A program made the position numbers and the translations under genes. The notes beneath the pieces were generated by a model. It was not told the DNA's origin, ran no database searches, and was given only the letters and a program-made list of their open reading frames with translations. This document shows, piece by piece, positions 52,616 through 61,477 of a stretch of DNA of 64,000 nt (position 1 is the stretch's first letter; every line of letters begins with the position of its first letter). Source of the DNA: Salinimicrobium gaetbulicola (lineage in GTDB: Bacteria > Bacteroidota > Bacteroidia > Flavobacteriales > Flavobacteriaceae); NCBI RefSeq assembly GCF_042676025.1, contig NZ_JBHTJP010000035.1:124001-188000 (forward strand). The letters are read 5' to 3'.

Positions 52616-53422
52616 ATGAAAGTTTTAGTTATCGGAGCAGGGAATATGGGATTAACTTATGCTGAAGGCATGGCCTCTTCAACATTTTTAAACCGTAGAA
52701 AGTTAATGGTCTTTGATGTCTCCCCAGACAAGATCCTTTCATTAAAGGAAATGGGAATGTTTGACGTCTATGAAAACCTTGAAGACGCTCTTCCTAAAGC
52801 AGATGTTGTATTCCTCGCGGTTAAACCATACCATAGCGAAGAGTTATTCGGTAAGATGAAGCCCATGATGAACGATGAGCAGATCGCTGTCTCGTTAATG
52901 GCCGGTGTAACCATAGAGACCATACAGGAAGGCCTTGGAATCAAGAAAGTGATCAGAACAATGCCGAACCTGCCTGCACAGGTAGGGAAAGGAGTTACCT
53001 CTTATACAGAATCTGATGAGGTTTCCAGGGTAGAGTTACTTATGGTGCGAAACCTATTAGATACCACCGGAGAATCTATACATGTGAAAAACCAGAATTT
53101 TATTGATGCCTCTACCGGGATTTCGGGAAGTGGACCGGCATATGTATTTTATTTCATGAATTCGATGCTGGAAGCAGCCTTGAAAATGGGATTCTCTAAA
53201 AACGACTCTAAGGTATTGGTGTCCCAGACCTTTGAAGGAGCGGTCGAACTCTTTAATCAAAATGACCTGTCTCCAACCCTTTGGATGGATCGGGTAGCCT
53301 CTAAAGGAGGTACGACAAGAGCGGCATTGGACTCAATGGATGACAACAACGTAAAGGAATTGATCAAAGAAGCCGCCTATGCTGCGTTTAACCGTGCTGT
53401 TGAGCTAGGAGAAGAAGACTAA
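52616..53422 (+). CDS. proC: Pyrroline-5-carboxylate reductase
   Basis: A 268-residue cytosolic enzyme, last step of proline synthesis, reducing P5C with NAD(P)H. The Rossmann motif VLVIGAGNMGLTYAEGM opens the protein, and the signature GISGSGPAYVFYFMNSMLEAALKMGF and ASKGGTTRAALDSMDDNNV lie in the C-terminal domain. It stands alone with a terminator on each side. It is unlike most proC only in that the start of the catalytic signature reads TGISGSGPAY, a normal variant. Confidence 0.95.
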   Translation: MKVLVIGAGNMGLTYAEGMASSTFLNRRKLMVFDVSPDKILSLKEMGMFDVYENLEDALPKADVVFLAVKPYHSEELFGKMKPMMNDEQIAVSLMAGVTIETIQEGLGIKKVIRTMPNLPAQVGKGVTSYTESDEVSRVELLMVRNLLDTTGESIHVKNQNFIDASTGISGSGPAYVFYFMNSMLEAALKMGFSKNDSKVLVSQTFEGAVELFNQNDLSPTLWMDRVASKGGTTRAALDSMDDNNVKELIKEAAYAAFNRAVELGEED

Positions 53423-53448
53423 ACTTTTTAATCAATTAGATATCATAT

Positions 53449-53473
53449 AAAGCATCCTTCGGGATGCTTTTTT
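53449..53473 (+). terminator. Terminator after proC with TTCG tetraloop
   Basis: AAAGCATCC pairs perfectly with GGATGCTTT over a TTCG loop closed by C-G, followed by a T run. Confidence 0.88.
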
Positions 53474-53518
53474 ATTTCACTAGAATTTTGGAACTATAAA
53501 AACTGTAGACATGACCAA

Positions 53519-53548
53519 AAACAAAAAACCCCGCATAAAAATGCGGGG
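53519..53548 (-). terminator. Terminator after the tRNA-Asn pair
   Basis: CCCCGCAT pairs perfectly with ATGCGGGG over AAAA, with a T-rich minus-strand tail, 11 nt past the distal tRNA. Confidence 0.88.
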
Positions 53549-53558
53549 CTGTATTTTG

Positions 53559-53632
53559 CTCCTCCTCTTGGGCTCGAACCAAGGACCCTCTGATTAACAG
53601 TCAGATGCTCTAACCAACTGAGCTAAGGAGGA
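53559..53632 (-). tRNA. tRNA-Asn (anticodon GTT), copy 2
   Basis: A 74-nt cloverleaf on the minus strand: acceptor TCCTCCT/AGGAGGA, D-arm AGCTCAGTTGGTTAGAGC, anticodon loop containing GTT, T-loop TTCGAGC, discriminator G, no encoded CCA. Identical to the copy 51 nt upstream. Confidence 0.96.
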
Positions 53633-53683
53633 ATTTCAATATGTCTTATCGTTTTTAAAAAGGTGATAATTCCTTTTTTGTTG

Positions 53684-53757
53684 CTCCTCCTCTTGGGCTC
53701 GAACCAAGGACCCTCTGATTAACAGTCAGATGCTCTAACCAACTGAGCTAAGGAGGA
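53684..53757 (-). tRNA. tRNA-Asn (anticodon GTT), copy 1
   Basis: Identical in all 74 positions to the second copy; the two form one minus-strand transcription unit with a promoter element upstream and a terminator downstream. Probably a recent tandem duplication giving higher tRNA dosage. Confidence 0.96.
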
Positions 53758-53781
53758 ATTTCACAACCAATTTTGCGGTTG

Positions 53782-53789
53782 CAAATATA
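53782..53789 (-). promoter_or_regulatory. Candidate -7 element for the tRNA-Asn unit
   Basis: Minus strand TATATTTG fits TAnnTTTG and lies 24 nt before the first tRNA, as expected for a short tRNA leader. Confidence 0.45.
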
Positions 53790-53871
53790 ATGTAATTTTT
53801 GGTTTTCGCTAAATATTCAAGAAAAAAAGAAAAGAAAATTCTTCAATTTTTCTGCAGCTAACCATAGCCTA

Positions 53872-55314
53872 TCAGATACTGTTATTACAGTCTTCATAAT
53901 CAATTACCGACTGGTATTCCTGAAGGTATTCGATCAAATACTCAGCCGTGGTTTTCTCAAAGGTTTTTACAGGTGATGCAAAATTATCTGCATGTACATT
54001 TGAAATATAATCGTTCATGCCAATTACCAAAACCTCATTATCGCTCATTACATTTTCTTCGCTGTCATAAATGGTAATATTTCCATTGGTTCTGGCGATC
54101 CTAACTCCGGAATAAGCCAGAGAAGGCGCCTCTGGATCCATCAAAAAGTTCTTGAGTTCAGCAACGGTCATTGAAAATGTGTCCAAGCCATTTCCGAAGG
54201 GATCGATCGTATAAATATCAAATGGGGTGATCGGGCCATAGTCCAGTCCGGCACGAATTCCTCCGTAATTCTGAAAAACAAGATCAGCCCCGGTGATAGT
54301 ACGAAGCGCATCAGTATAAAAACAACCGGTTTCCCTGGAGTCATGATCCTGCATAGAAGTCCCTATTTCTACAAAGAATTCAGGCTGGTTATTATATTCA
54401 GCGATCAATTGAGCCATTTCAGCGTCTTCCTCAGTCCTTTCTTCCAGATCAATCAACTCATAATTGTAATTCACTATTTCCCCTTCAAGAACTTCCAAAC
54501 TAAGCTTTGTCATCTTCTTGAGGTTAGAACCGCTTTGAACCATGTACCTACCGGCAACCTTCCTGTTATATATGTCATGATTATGCCCTCCGATCACAAG
54601 GTCGACGAAATCATGATTTCTCAGGATCATTTCATCACCTCTGGAACCATAGTGAGTAAGTGCAACTACAAGATCTGCATTTTTTACGGCTGCGGAATCC
54701 CGGTACTGTTCAACCGCTTCAACTCCTTCGAAAAAGTCCAGTCCCTTTATCCTTTTAGGGTGCGTAGAAGGAATATTACCGGGAGAACTGGTTTCCACTA
54801 CCCCGATAAATGCGATCTCAAAACCATCTTTTTCAATATTCACCTGTCCTTTGGGCACATTAAGCTCGCCTGCAGAATTATTCACATTGGCACACAGGAA
54901 CGGGAAAGTAGCCTGTTGCATCCTGGCATTTAAAATATCCTGCCCGTAATCAAATTCGTGATTTCCGAGGGCGCTCACATCCATACCGGCTTTTCCCATA
55001 AGGTCAATTATTGGGAAGCCTTTTTCTGGATGAAAATCAACGATCGGGTTTCCGGAGAAAAGGTCTCCTCCTGCTACGAAGAATACCTGAGATTCCTTTT
55101 CTTTCTCCTCATCTATGATGGCTTTGACCTTCGCGAAATTTTCAATCTTTCCATGCGGATCATTAATAGTAAAGATCACAATTGACTCGGGAGTTTTTGA
55201 AGGAACCGGATCTGTAGTACTGTTTTCTGTACTGGAACAGCTGTTCAGCAGCACAACGAACACTGAAAGCTTCAGTAATATGGATTGTACGGATACTGAG
55301 AAGTGTTTTTTCAT
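53872..55314 (-). CDS. UshA-like 5'-nucleotidase lipoprotein
   Basis: A 480-residue lipoprotein (VVLLNSC, Cys26). The N-terminal metallophosphoesterase domain has all motifs intact: TINDPHG, GGDLFSG, GNHEFDYG, THYG and GGHNHD. The C-terminal 5'-nucleotidase domain binds the nucleoside (FQNYGGIRAGLDYGPITPFDIYTIDPFGN). It would hydrolyse nucleotides or related phosphate esters in the periplasm or at the surface. The intact motifs contrast with the degenerate ones in the large protein at 42-45.7 kb. It lies downstream of rseP but behind a terminator. Confidence 0.92.
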   Translation of the reverse strand: MKKHFSVSVQSILLKLSVFVVLLNSCSSTENSTTDPVPSKTPESIVIFTINDPHGKIENFAKVKAIIDEEKEKESQVFFVAGGDLFSGNPIVDFHPEKGFPIIDLMGKAGMDVSALGNHEFDYGQDILNARMQQATFPFLCANVNNSAGELNVPKGQVNIEKDGFEIAFIGVVETSSPGNIPSTHPKRIKGLDFFEGVEAVEQYRDSAAVKNADLVVALTHYGSRGDEMILRNHDFVDLVIGGHNHDIYNRKVAGRYMVQSGSNLKKMTKLSLEVLEGEIVNYNYELIDLEERTEEDAEMAQLIAEYNNQPEFFVEIGTSMQDHDSRETGCFYTDALRTITGADLVFQNYGGIRAGLDYGPITPFDIYTIDPFGNGLDTFSMTVAELKNFLMDPEAPSLAYSGVRIARTNGNITIYDSEENVMSDNEVLVIGMNDYISNVHADNFASPVKTFEKTTAEYLIEYLQEYQSVIDYEDCNNSI

Positions 55315-55322
55315 TTTATTAG

Positions 55323-55360
55323 ATAAATAAAGAGCCAGGGATCCTGAAGATCTCCGGCTC
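55323..55360 (-). terminator. Terminator after rseP
   Basis: GAGCC and GGCTC pair with an inner GATC-type stem and one mismatch; on the minus strand TTTATTTATCT follows. Confidence 0.7.
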
Positions 55361-55385
55361 GTATAATTAGAATATTTTAGTTTTC

Positions 55386-56762
55386 TTATTCAAACAACCA
55401 GCGGTATATATCATTTCCGTTAGCAAATAAAACCAGGGCGATCAACAGGAAGAAGCCTACCAATTGGGCATATTCCATAAACTTTTCGTTTGGTTTTCTT
55501 CCGGAGATCATTTCATATAAAAGGAACATCACATGCCCCCCATCTAACGCCGGAATAGGCAGGATGTTCATAAAGGCCAGGATAATGGAAATAAAGGCCG
55601 TCGTCATCCAGAAGGCTTGCCAGTTCCACTGATCAGGGAATAAACCTCCAATGGCTCCAAATCCTCCCACTTGGGTAGCTCCTTTCTTGGTAAACACATA
55701 TTTGAACTGTGCGACATAGTCGTGTAAAGTCCAATAAGCCAGATCAAATCCTTTAACAACACTTTCACCAAGACTGTATTTTTCATGACGAATATTCAAT
55801 CTTGTGATCTTTGGATAAACGCCCAGTTTACCTTCCTCATCTGGAGTAATTTTAATGGTTTTCATTCCGCCGGCCAGTAATTTCTTGCCTTCGCCGTCAA
55901 GCTCCATGCTTTCAAATTCACCTTCACGTTGAATTACCAGTCTCAACTCTTCATCCTGACTCGCCTTTACCTGACGGGTGAGTTCATGCCAGTAACCTAT
56001 CTCTGTATCATTAACCGCTATGATTCGGTCACCTTTTTGAAGACCTGCACGTTCAGCCGGACTGTCAGCGGTAATAGAATCCAAAATCGGATATTCCATC
56101 GGTACGAATGGAAGCATTACCCCTTGCTGGAACATGGTTGAGCCGATATCTTCAGGAATAGAGATTGTTTCTTTTTTTCCATCAGGATGTTGAACCGTAA
56201 CATTATTCACATCACGCAACATCAGGTATTTATTGATATCAATAGTATTCTTAAGTTCTTCCCCGTCAACTTTAATGACCTTATCTCCGTCCTGGAATCC
56301 CATTTCCTTGAAAGTATCATCAACAGCAAAACCATTCGGAAGATCTTCAGGAGTGATGTATGGACTTCCCCATACAAAAAGCACCATCATATAAATAAGG
56401 AAACCGAGTACAATGTTCACCGTCACACCTCCAAGCATGATGATCAATCGCTGCCATGCCGGCTTACTGCGGAATTCCCAAGGTTGTGGCGGCTGGGCCA
56501 TTTGTTCCTTGTCCATACTCTCATCGATCATCCCGGCGATCTTCACATAACCTCCTAACGGAAGCCATCCAATCCCGTAAACCGTACCCCCGATCTTCTT
56601 TTTGAAAAGGGCGAATTTTACATCAAAAAAGAGAAAGAACTTTTCAACTCTCGTCTTAAAGATCTTTGCAGGGATGAAATGCCCCAATTCATGCAGAACA
56701 ATAAGTATTGATAAACTTAAAATTAGTTGAAGGGCTTTTATAAAAAATGGATCCATAGTCAT
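55386..56762 (-). CDS. rseP: RIP site-2 metalloprotease RseP
   Basis: About 458 residues. The zinc site HELGHFIPAK lies in the first membrane helix and the second ligand region in LPIPALDGGHVMFLLYE near the C-terminus. Between them are a helix (IIMLGGVTVNIVLGFLIYMMVLF) and two PDZ-like stretches, the second with SPAERAGLQKGDRIIAVND. It cuts membrane-embedded anti-sigma factors or signal peptides. ATGs at 56762 and 56756 are both possible; the upstream TTG at 56768 is less likely. Divergent from the SCO gene. Confidence 0.94.
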   Translation of the reverse strand: MTMDPFFIKALQLILSLSILIVLHELGHFIPAKIFKTRVEKFFLFFDVKFALFKKKIGGTVYGIGWLPLGGYVKIAGMIDESMDKEQMAQPPQPWEFRSKPAWQRLIIMLGGVTVNIVLGFLIYMMVLFVWGSPYITPEDLPNGFAVDDTFKEMGFQDGDKVIKVDGEELKNTIDINKYLMLRDVNNVTVQHPDGKKETISIPEDIGSTMFQQGVMLPFVPMEYPILDSITADSPAERAGLQKGDRIIAVNDTEIGYWHELTRQVKASQDEELRLVIQREGEFESMELDGEGKKLLAGGMKTIKITPDEEGKLGVYPKITRLNIRHEKYSLGESVVKGFDLAYWTLHDYVAQFKYVFTKKGATQVGGFGAIGGLFPDQWNWQAFWMTTAFISIILAFMNILPIPALDGGHVMFLLYEMISGRKPNEKFMEYAQLVGFFLLIALVLFANGNDIYRWLFE

Positions 56763-56781
56763 TCTCAAAATTAAAATCGCA

Positions 56782-56789
56782 CAAAAGTA
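56782..56789 (-). promoter_or_regulatory. Candidate -7 element for rseP
   Basis: Minus strand TACTTTTG fits TAnnTTTG, 19 nt before the ATG at 56762. A second match, TAATTTTG (56766-56773), lies 9 nt before the ATG at 56756. Confidence 0.4.
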
Positions 56790-56884
56790 ACCTTTTCAAG
56801 GTTGTTACAAAAGTTTAAAACCCCAGTGAAAAAATTACTTCCCTTTTTTGCCGCATACAGCCTTATAAATTGATTTTTAGAGTG

Positions 56885-56892
56885 TAATTTTG
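56885..56892 (+). promoter_or_regulatory. Candidate -7 element for the SCO gene
   Basis: TAATTTTG fits TAnnTTTG and lies 16 nt before the ATG at 56909. Confidence 0.45.
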
Positions 56893-56908
56893 CGCTAAAT
56901 GTGATATT

Positions 56909-57574
56909 ATGCTCAAATTTTTTGCGAAATATAAGTTCTTCGGAATCTTTCTCTTTGTTCTTTCGGCAATAATAATTACCATCATTTATAATATCCTCAA
57001 GCCTAAAGAACGCCTGCCTGTTTACCAGCCAAACATGGTGACAAGTGAACTGGTTGATTCCACTATGCAGGAGGTAAGAAAATATCATACCATTTCTGAT
57101 TTTGAACTATATAATCAGAATGGAGACACCATTACCCAGGATTTTTACAAGGACAAGATCTATGTAGCCGACTTTTTTTTCACCACCTGTTTGACCATCT
57201 GTCCAATAATGACAGATCATATGCTACAAATTCAGGAGCGTTTAAAAGACGACCCGGAAGTTCTGTTATTATCCCACACGGTCATCCCAAATGCTGACAG
57301 TGTTCCTCAATTGAAAAAATATGCGGTTGAAAAGGGCATTAATGACGAAAAATGGAACCTGGTCACAGGAGACAAAAAAGAGATCTATGACCTGGCCAGA
57401 AAATCATATCTGGCAGCAAAAAGCCAGGGAGACGCAGGTCCTTTTGACATGATACACACCGAAAATTTTGTGCTGGTTGACAAAAAGAAGCGCATTCGCG
57501 GCTTTTATGACGGAACAGACGCTGAAGCAATCGAAGAGCTAATGCACGATATAGAGGTTTTAAAAAAAGAATAA
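56909..57574 (+). CDS. SCO1/SenC family copper-chaperone-like protein
   Basis: A 221-residue thioredoxin-fold protein anchored by one N-terminal helix (residues 9-29). The copper/redox motif is present as TTCLTICP (CxxxC), and the distal His is in MIHTENFVLVD. SCO proteins deliver copper to the CuA centre of cytochrome c oxidase or act as thiol-disulfide reductants for it. It is the only gene of this pathway in view; feoAB follows after 138 nt with its own promoter. Confidence 0.93.
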   Translation: MLKFFAKYKFFGIFLFVLSAIIITIIYNILKPKERLPVYQPNMVTSELVDSTMQEVRKYHTISDFELYNQNGDTITQDFYKDKIYVADFFFTTCLTICPIMTDHMLQIQERLKDDPEVLLLSHTVIPNADSVPQLKKYAVEKGINDEKWNLVTGDKKEIYDLARKSYLAAKSQGDAGPFDMIHTENFVLVDKKKRIRGFYDGTDAEAIEELMHDIEVLKKE

Positions 57575-57676
57575 AGCTTTCCGTCTTAAAATGCGGTGAT
57601 TGCTGATAAAGATCATCTTTAACTCAATTCTACTTTCTTTTCCCTTTACAAGTTTTTCTAATCCTGAATTTTGCCT

Positions 57677-57706
57677 TATTTTTGCCTTGTTTAAATTCAA
57701 TCTAAA
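57677..57706 (+). promoter_or_regulatory. feoAB promoter with overlapping inverted repeat
   Basis: TATTTTTG (57677-57684) is a perfect TAnnTTTG. Starting 5 nt later, TTTAAATT-C-AATCTAAA (57690-57706) is an inverted repeat with 7 of 8 pairs that would cover the transcription start, as a repressor site would. The right half AATCTAAA recurs in the site at 62192-62207 next to the DtxR-family gene. Confidence 0.5.
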
Positions 57707-57712
57707 TAAACA

Positions 57713-57943
57713 TTGAGTAGCACGATCGCCGATCTGAAAAGAGGCCAACGAGGTATCATTAAGGAATTTTCCGCAGATATTATTCCGCTGAAACTTCTGG
57801 AAATGGGCTGCCTTCCAGGCAATGAAGTGGAGTTAGTGCAAACTGCACCCTTTAGAGATCCCATGTACCTTAACATCAACGGAAGCCATCTGGCAATCAG
57901 AAAGGAAACCGCGCAGAATATTCATATAGAAATAATCCCGTAA
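57713..57943 (+). CDS. feoA: FeoA family protein
   Basis: A 76-residue SH3-like protein: TIADLKRGQRGIIKEFSADIIPLKLLEMGCLPGNEVELVQTAPFRDPMYLNINGSHLAIRKETA. FeoA supports the ferrous iron transporter FeoB. The start must be TTG at 57713, because the only later in-frame ATG would remove half the domain. feoB follows 1 nt after the stop. Confidence 0.93.
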   Translation: MSSTIADLKRGQRGIIKEFSADIIPLKLLEMGCLPGNEVELVQTAPFRDPMYLNINGSHLAIRKETAQNIHIEIIP

Positions 57944-57944
57944 T

Positions 57945-60044
57945 ATGGGCAAACAGATCAATGTTGCACTAATTGGGAATCCCAATACAGGAAAAACTTC
58001 GGTTTTCAATCAGCTTACCGGTCTTAACCAGCAGGTAGGGAACTACCCCGGTATTACGGTGGAAAAAAAGGAAGGGGTTTGCAAGTTGCCACGTAATGTA
58101 AAGGCGCATATCCTTGACCTTCCGGGAACATACAGTCTTAACGCTTCCTCCCTCGATGAAAACGTAGTCATAGAACTGCTTCTCAACAAGAACGACAAAG
58201 ATCACCCCGATGTCGCCGTAGTGGTAAGTGACGTTGAGAACCTAAAAAGAAATCTGTTACTTTTTACCCAGATCAAGGATCTGGAAATACCAACCATCCT
58301 GGTCATAAATATGGCAGACCGTATGGATCGCAAAGGAATTTCACTTGATATTCCTGAGCTGGAAAAAGAACTTAAAACACGTATCGCACTGGTAAGTGCG
58401 AGAAAAAATTCAGGAATTGACCAGCTTAAGGAGCATATCCTTAATTACCGTCACATTTCTACCGAACCCTGTTTGAATGCATCCATCATGGATCCTGAAT
58501 ATTTCAACAGGCTCCGAAATGCTTTTCCCAGCCAGTCCCTTTACAAGCTTTGGCTGGTCATCACCCAGGATGTGAACTTTGGTAATGTGAACCGAAATAC
58601 CCTTGAACACACCAAGGATTTCGTTACTAAAGACCACAGCACATTAAAAAAAATGCAACAGAAGGAAACGATCCTTCGTTACCAGTTCATAAATGGTGTC
58701 CTTAAAAAAACCATGACGGTAGATGTTAATGCCGCAAAAGGTCTTAGGGCAACTTTCGATAAGATCCTTACCCATAAGGTTTGGGGATATTTGATCTTTT
58801 TCGCGATCCTGATGCTGATCTTTCAGGCCATATACAATTGGTCCAGTTATCCAATGGATTTTATCGACGACACCTTTGTGGTTCTTAGTGAACTAACAAA
58901 GGAGCTGTTGCCTTCAGGTGCTTTTACGAATCTTATAGCAGAAGGGATCATTCCCGGTTTAGGCGGGATCGTCATCTTCATACCACAGATAGCATTTTTG
59001 TTCCTTTTCATCTCAATTCTGGAAGAAAGCGGCTATATGAGTCGGGTGGTTTTCTTAATGGACCGCACCATGCGGCGTTTCGGCTTGAGCGGAAAAAGCG
59101 TTGTCCCCCTGGTATCAGGAACCGCCTGCGCCATTCCGGCTGTTATGGCTTCTCGGAATATTGAAGACTGGAAAGAACGACTGATCACAATTCTCGTTGT
59201 GCCTTTTACCACCTGTTCTGCGAGACTACCTGTGTACCTCATAATTATTGCCCTGGTAATTCCCGAAAAATCATTTTTAGGATTCAATCTGCAGGGACTC
59301 ACCTTAATGTTATTATACCTGCTCGGCTTCGGAATGGCAATCTTTTCAGCATGGGTACTCAATAAAATACTTAAGATAAAAAGCAAGTCTTACTTTGTTA
59401 TTGAAATGCCCAACTATAAAGTTCCTATGCTCAAAAATGTAGGGATCAATGTGATGGAAAAAACCAAATCCTTTGTAATGGGTGCAGGTAAGATCATTTT
59501 GGCGATCTCAATTATTCTTTGGGTACTTGCGAGCTACGGCCCCGGGGAAGAATTTGAAAATGCCGAAGAGATCGTGCAAAAGGAATACAGTGAAATCCCG
59601 ATTTCACAATCGGAGCTGGATAATAAGATCGCATCTTTTAAACTTCAGCATTCATATATAGGAAACATCGGAAAAGCCATTGAACCGGCTGTTGCACCTT
59701 TAGGTTACGACTGGAAGATTGGTATAGCAATTGTAAGTTCTTTTGCAGCGAGGGAGGTATTCGTAGGAACCCTTGCCACTATCTACAGTGTGGGTAGTGA
59801 TGAGGAAGAGACGATCAAGGCGCGAATGAGCTCTGAAATTAATCCGATTTTGGGAGGACCACTATTCACGTTTGCCAGCGGTATAAGTCTGCTTTTATTC
59901 TACGCCTTTGCCATGCAGTGTATGAGTACCCTTGCTATTGTGAAGCGGGAAACAAATACCTGGAAGTGGCCGGTGATACAACTGGTAGCCATGACAGCGA
60001 TCGCCTATTTTGCAGCCCTGGCAGCATTTCAGACACTTAGTTAA
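57945..60044 (+). CDS. feoB: Ferrous iron transporter FeoB
   Basis: A 699-residue inner-membrane Fe(II) transporter. The N-terminal G domain has GNPNTGKTS (G1), LDLPGTYSL (G3), NMADRMD (G4) and SARKNSG (G5). Two Gate domains follow, with VPLVSGTACAIPAVMASR and PFTTCSARLPVYLIII, the latter with the conserved Cys, and AAREVFVGTLATIY. feoA precedes and a 50-aa Cys-rich membrane protein follows, making a three-gene feo operon. Confidence 0.97.
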   Translation: MGKQINVALIGNPNTGKTSVFNQLTGLNQQVGNYPGITVEKKEGVCKLPRNVKAHILDLPGTYSLNASSLDENVVIELLLNKNDKDHPDVAVVVSDVENLKRNLLLFTQIKDLEIPTILVINMADRMDRKGISLDIPELEKELKTRIALVSARKNSGIDQLKEHILNYRHISTEPCLNASIMDPEYFNRLRNAFPSQSLYKLWLVITQDVNFGNVNRNTLEHTKDFVTKDHSTLKKMQQKETILRYQFINGVLKKTMTVDVNAAKGLRATFDKILTHKVWGYLIFFAILMLIFQAIYNWSSYPMDFIDDTFVVLSELTKELLPSGAFTNLIAEGIIPGLGGIVIFIPQIAFLFLFISILEESGYMSRVVFLMDRTMRRFGLSGKSVVPLVSGTACAIPAVMASRNIEDWKERLITILVVPFTTCSARLPVYLIIIALVIPEKSFLGFNLQGLTLMLLYLLGFGMAIFSAWVLNKILKIKSKSYFVIEMPNYKVPMLKNVGINVMEKTKSFVMGAGKIILAISIILWVLASYGPGEEFENAEEIVQKEYSEIPISQSELDNKIASFKLQHSYIGNIGKAIEPAVAPLGYDWKIGIAIVSSFAAREVFVGTLATIYSVGSDEEETIKARMSSEINPILGGPLFTFASGISLLLFYAFAMQCMSTLAIVKRETNTWKWPVIQLVAMTAIAYFAALAAFQTLS

Positions 60045-60056
60045 AAACGATACAGT

Positions 60057-60209
60057 ATGGATTTAGTACAGGAAATATTAGTTTTTATAACCTTCTTTTT
60101 AGCCGTGGGATACATGTTCACTAAGTTCGTCTATAAGCCAAAATTCCTCTTCGGAAAGGCTCAAAAGAACACAAAATCCTGCGGAGTAGAATGTGGCAGC
60201 TGCCACTAA
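60057..60209 (+). CDS. FeoB-associated Cys-rich membrane protein
   Basis: A 50-residue protein starting 12 nt after feoB. One membrane helix (about residues 4-22, ILVFITFFLAVGYMF), then a basic stretch (KPKFLFGKAQKNTK), then a C-terminal Cys cluster SCGVECGSCH. This is the layout of the small FeoB-associated Cys-rich proteins found at the end of many feo operons. The cluster may handle Fe(II) at the cytosolic mouth of FeoB. Its stop overlaps the 3' end of the convergent next gene by 4 nt. Confidence 0.8.
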   Translation: MDLVQEILVFITFFLAVGYMFTKFVYKPKFLFGKAQKNTKSCGVECGSCH

Positions 60210-60619
60210 GATTCTGTAACCAGCTTTAATCCTAGGCAATATTCTTTTGGATTTGTCTTCTTTGTAGTTGTAGGATAAGGGTCTAAGTAGGAGATTAATA
60301 TTTCCAGGTTTCCGAATTTTAAAATTCGTCCAAGTCTTCCGGAAATTACTATCTGCTTTTCAAAATAATTCTCGTTTATAGTAATTCCTAACAACACCTC
60401 AGCTTCCCCTTGCCAGATACATTCTACATTCTCAGGGCATCGAGAATCAGAGATCACCTTGATAAACTTTACTGAAGTTTTATCATTCAGTAACTCTCGC
60501 CCTATTTTTAGTTCACCACCTACATTTAAGACTTTTACCACCTCCATTGATTCCGGTTCTTGGGAATAAATGATGGAACTAAAAATTAAGACCAAGAGGA
60601 TAATCACATGTTTCTTCAT
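60206..60619 (-). CDS. Small secreted protein of unknown function
   Basis: A 137-residue protein with a signal peptide (1-19, cut after IYS). The mature part contains FIKVISDSRCPENVECIWQGEAEVLLGI, a Cys-pair motif (RCPxxVxCIWxGxA) that recurs in many small secreted bacterial proteins without known function; the two Cys probably form a disulfide. Convergent with the feo operon; it lies downstream of the ZIP gene with a 36-nt gap, so it could be at the end of that operon. Confidence 0.72.
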   Translation of the reverse strand: MKKHVIILLVLIFSSIIYSQEPESMEVVKVLNVGGELKIGRELLNDKTSVKFIKVISDSRCPENVECIWQGEAEVLLGITINENYFEKQIVISGRLGRILKFGNLEILISYLDPYPTTTKKTNPKEYCLGLKLVTES

Positions 60620-60655
60620 ACAGTAAAGACGAAATAAAACTTCTTATGTGACAGA

Positions 60656-61477
60656 TTATCCCAGTCCTACATCCAGGGTCATCATTACAAGGAAACCGCC
60701 AATGAATCCCATGGTCGCGATATCTGTATAGCGATCCTGCTGAGATTCAGGGATCACTTCTTCCACAACAACGAAGATCATTGCTCCTGCCGCGAAACAT
60801 AAGGCATAAGGTAAGATAGGTTCAAAGGTCATAACAGCCCAGGCTCCTAACACTGCCGCAACAGGCTCAACGATAGCCGACATTTGTCCAAAATTAAAAC
60901 TTCTCCACCTGCTTAAGCCCTGCCCTCTCAATGGCATGGCCACTGCGAAACCTTCCGGGAAGTTCTGGAGCCCGATCCCCATTGCAAGGGCAACCGCTCC
61001 ACCAATACTCGCACCTTCCAGACCCATTGCTGCACCACCAAAAAGCACTCCTATCGCAAGACCTTCAGGTATATTGTGCATGGTAATGGCCAACGTAAGT
61101 AATACAGACCTGTGCCATGGCGTCTTAACCCCTTCCTTTTCACTCATTTTAAAGTTAACATGCAGGTGAGGTAACACTTTGTCCAGTCCAAAGATGAATA
61201 AGGCACCTAACGCAAAACCTACTACTGCAGGAATCACTTTTATGAATCCCTCTCCTTCACTCATTTCAATTCCCGGTGCCAGCAAGCTCCAAAAACTGGC
61301 CGCTACCATCACTCCTCCTGTAAACCCGAGCATTCCGTCGAAAAGCGCCCGATTCATTTTCTTAAAGAAAAAAACCAGCGATGCTCCTAAGGCAGTCAGC
61401 CCCCAGGTAAACAGGGTGGCATATAAGGCAGCCATCACGGGATCTAATTGTTCAAAATAGTTTATTATCGAATTCAT
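60656..61477 (-). CDS. ZIP family metal transporter
   Basis: A 273-residue membrane protein with eight hydrophobic segments. The metal-binding helices read TMHNIPEGLAIGVLFGGA and GLQNFPEGFAVAMPL, the GufA-type ZIP signature, with EEVIPESQ in a later helix. It would import zinc, iron or manganese into the cytosol. Its start overlaps the stop of the DtxR-family regulator gene by 4 nt, so uptake and regulator are coupled. Confidence 0.93.
   Translation of the reverse strand: MNSIINYFEQLDPVMAALYATLFTWGLTALGASLVFFFKKMNRALFDGMLGFTGGVMVAASFWSLLAPGIEMSEGEGFIKVIPAVVGFALGALFIFGLDKVLPHLHVNFKMSEKEGVKTPWHRSVLLTLAITMHNIPEGLAIGVLFGGAAMGLEGASIGGAVALAMGIGLQNFPEGFAVAMPLRGQGLSRWRSFNFGQMSAIVEPVAAVLGAWAVMTFEPILPYALCFAAGAMIFVVVEEVIPESQQDRYTDIATMGFIGGFLVMMTLDVGLG

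Noticed and set aside
53559..53757. Long direct repeat resembling a mobile or CRISPR-like element
   Set aside because: The repeat unit is the tRNA-Asn gene itself; two tandem copies explain it.
54343..54933. 196-codon open frame antisense to the UshA-like gene
   Set aside because: It runs opposite a gene with intact catalytic motifs in every block; the composition is that of an antisense shadow.
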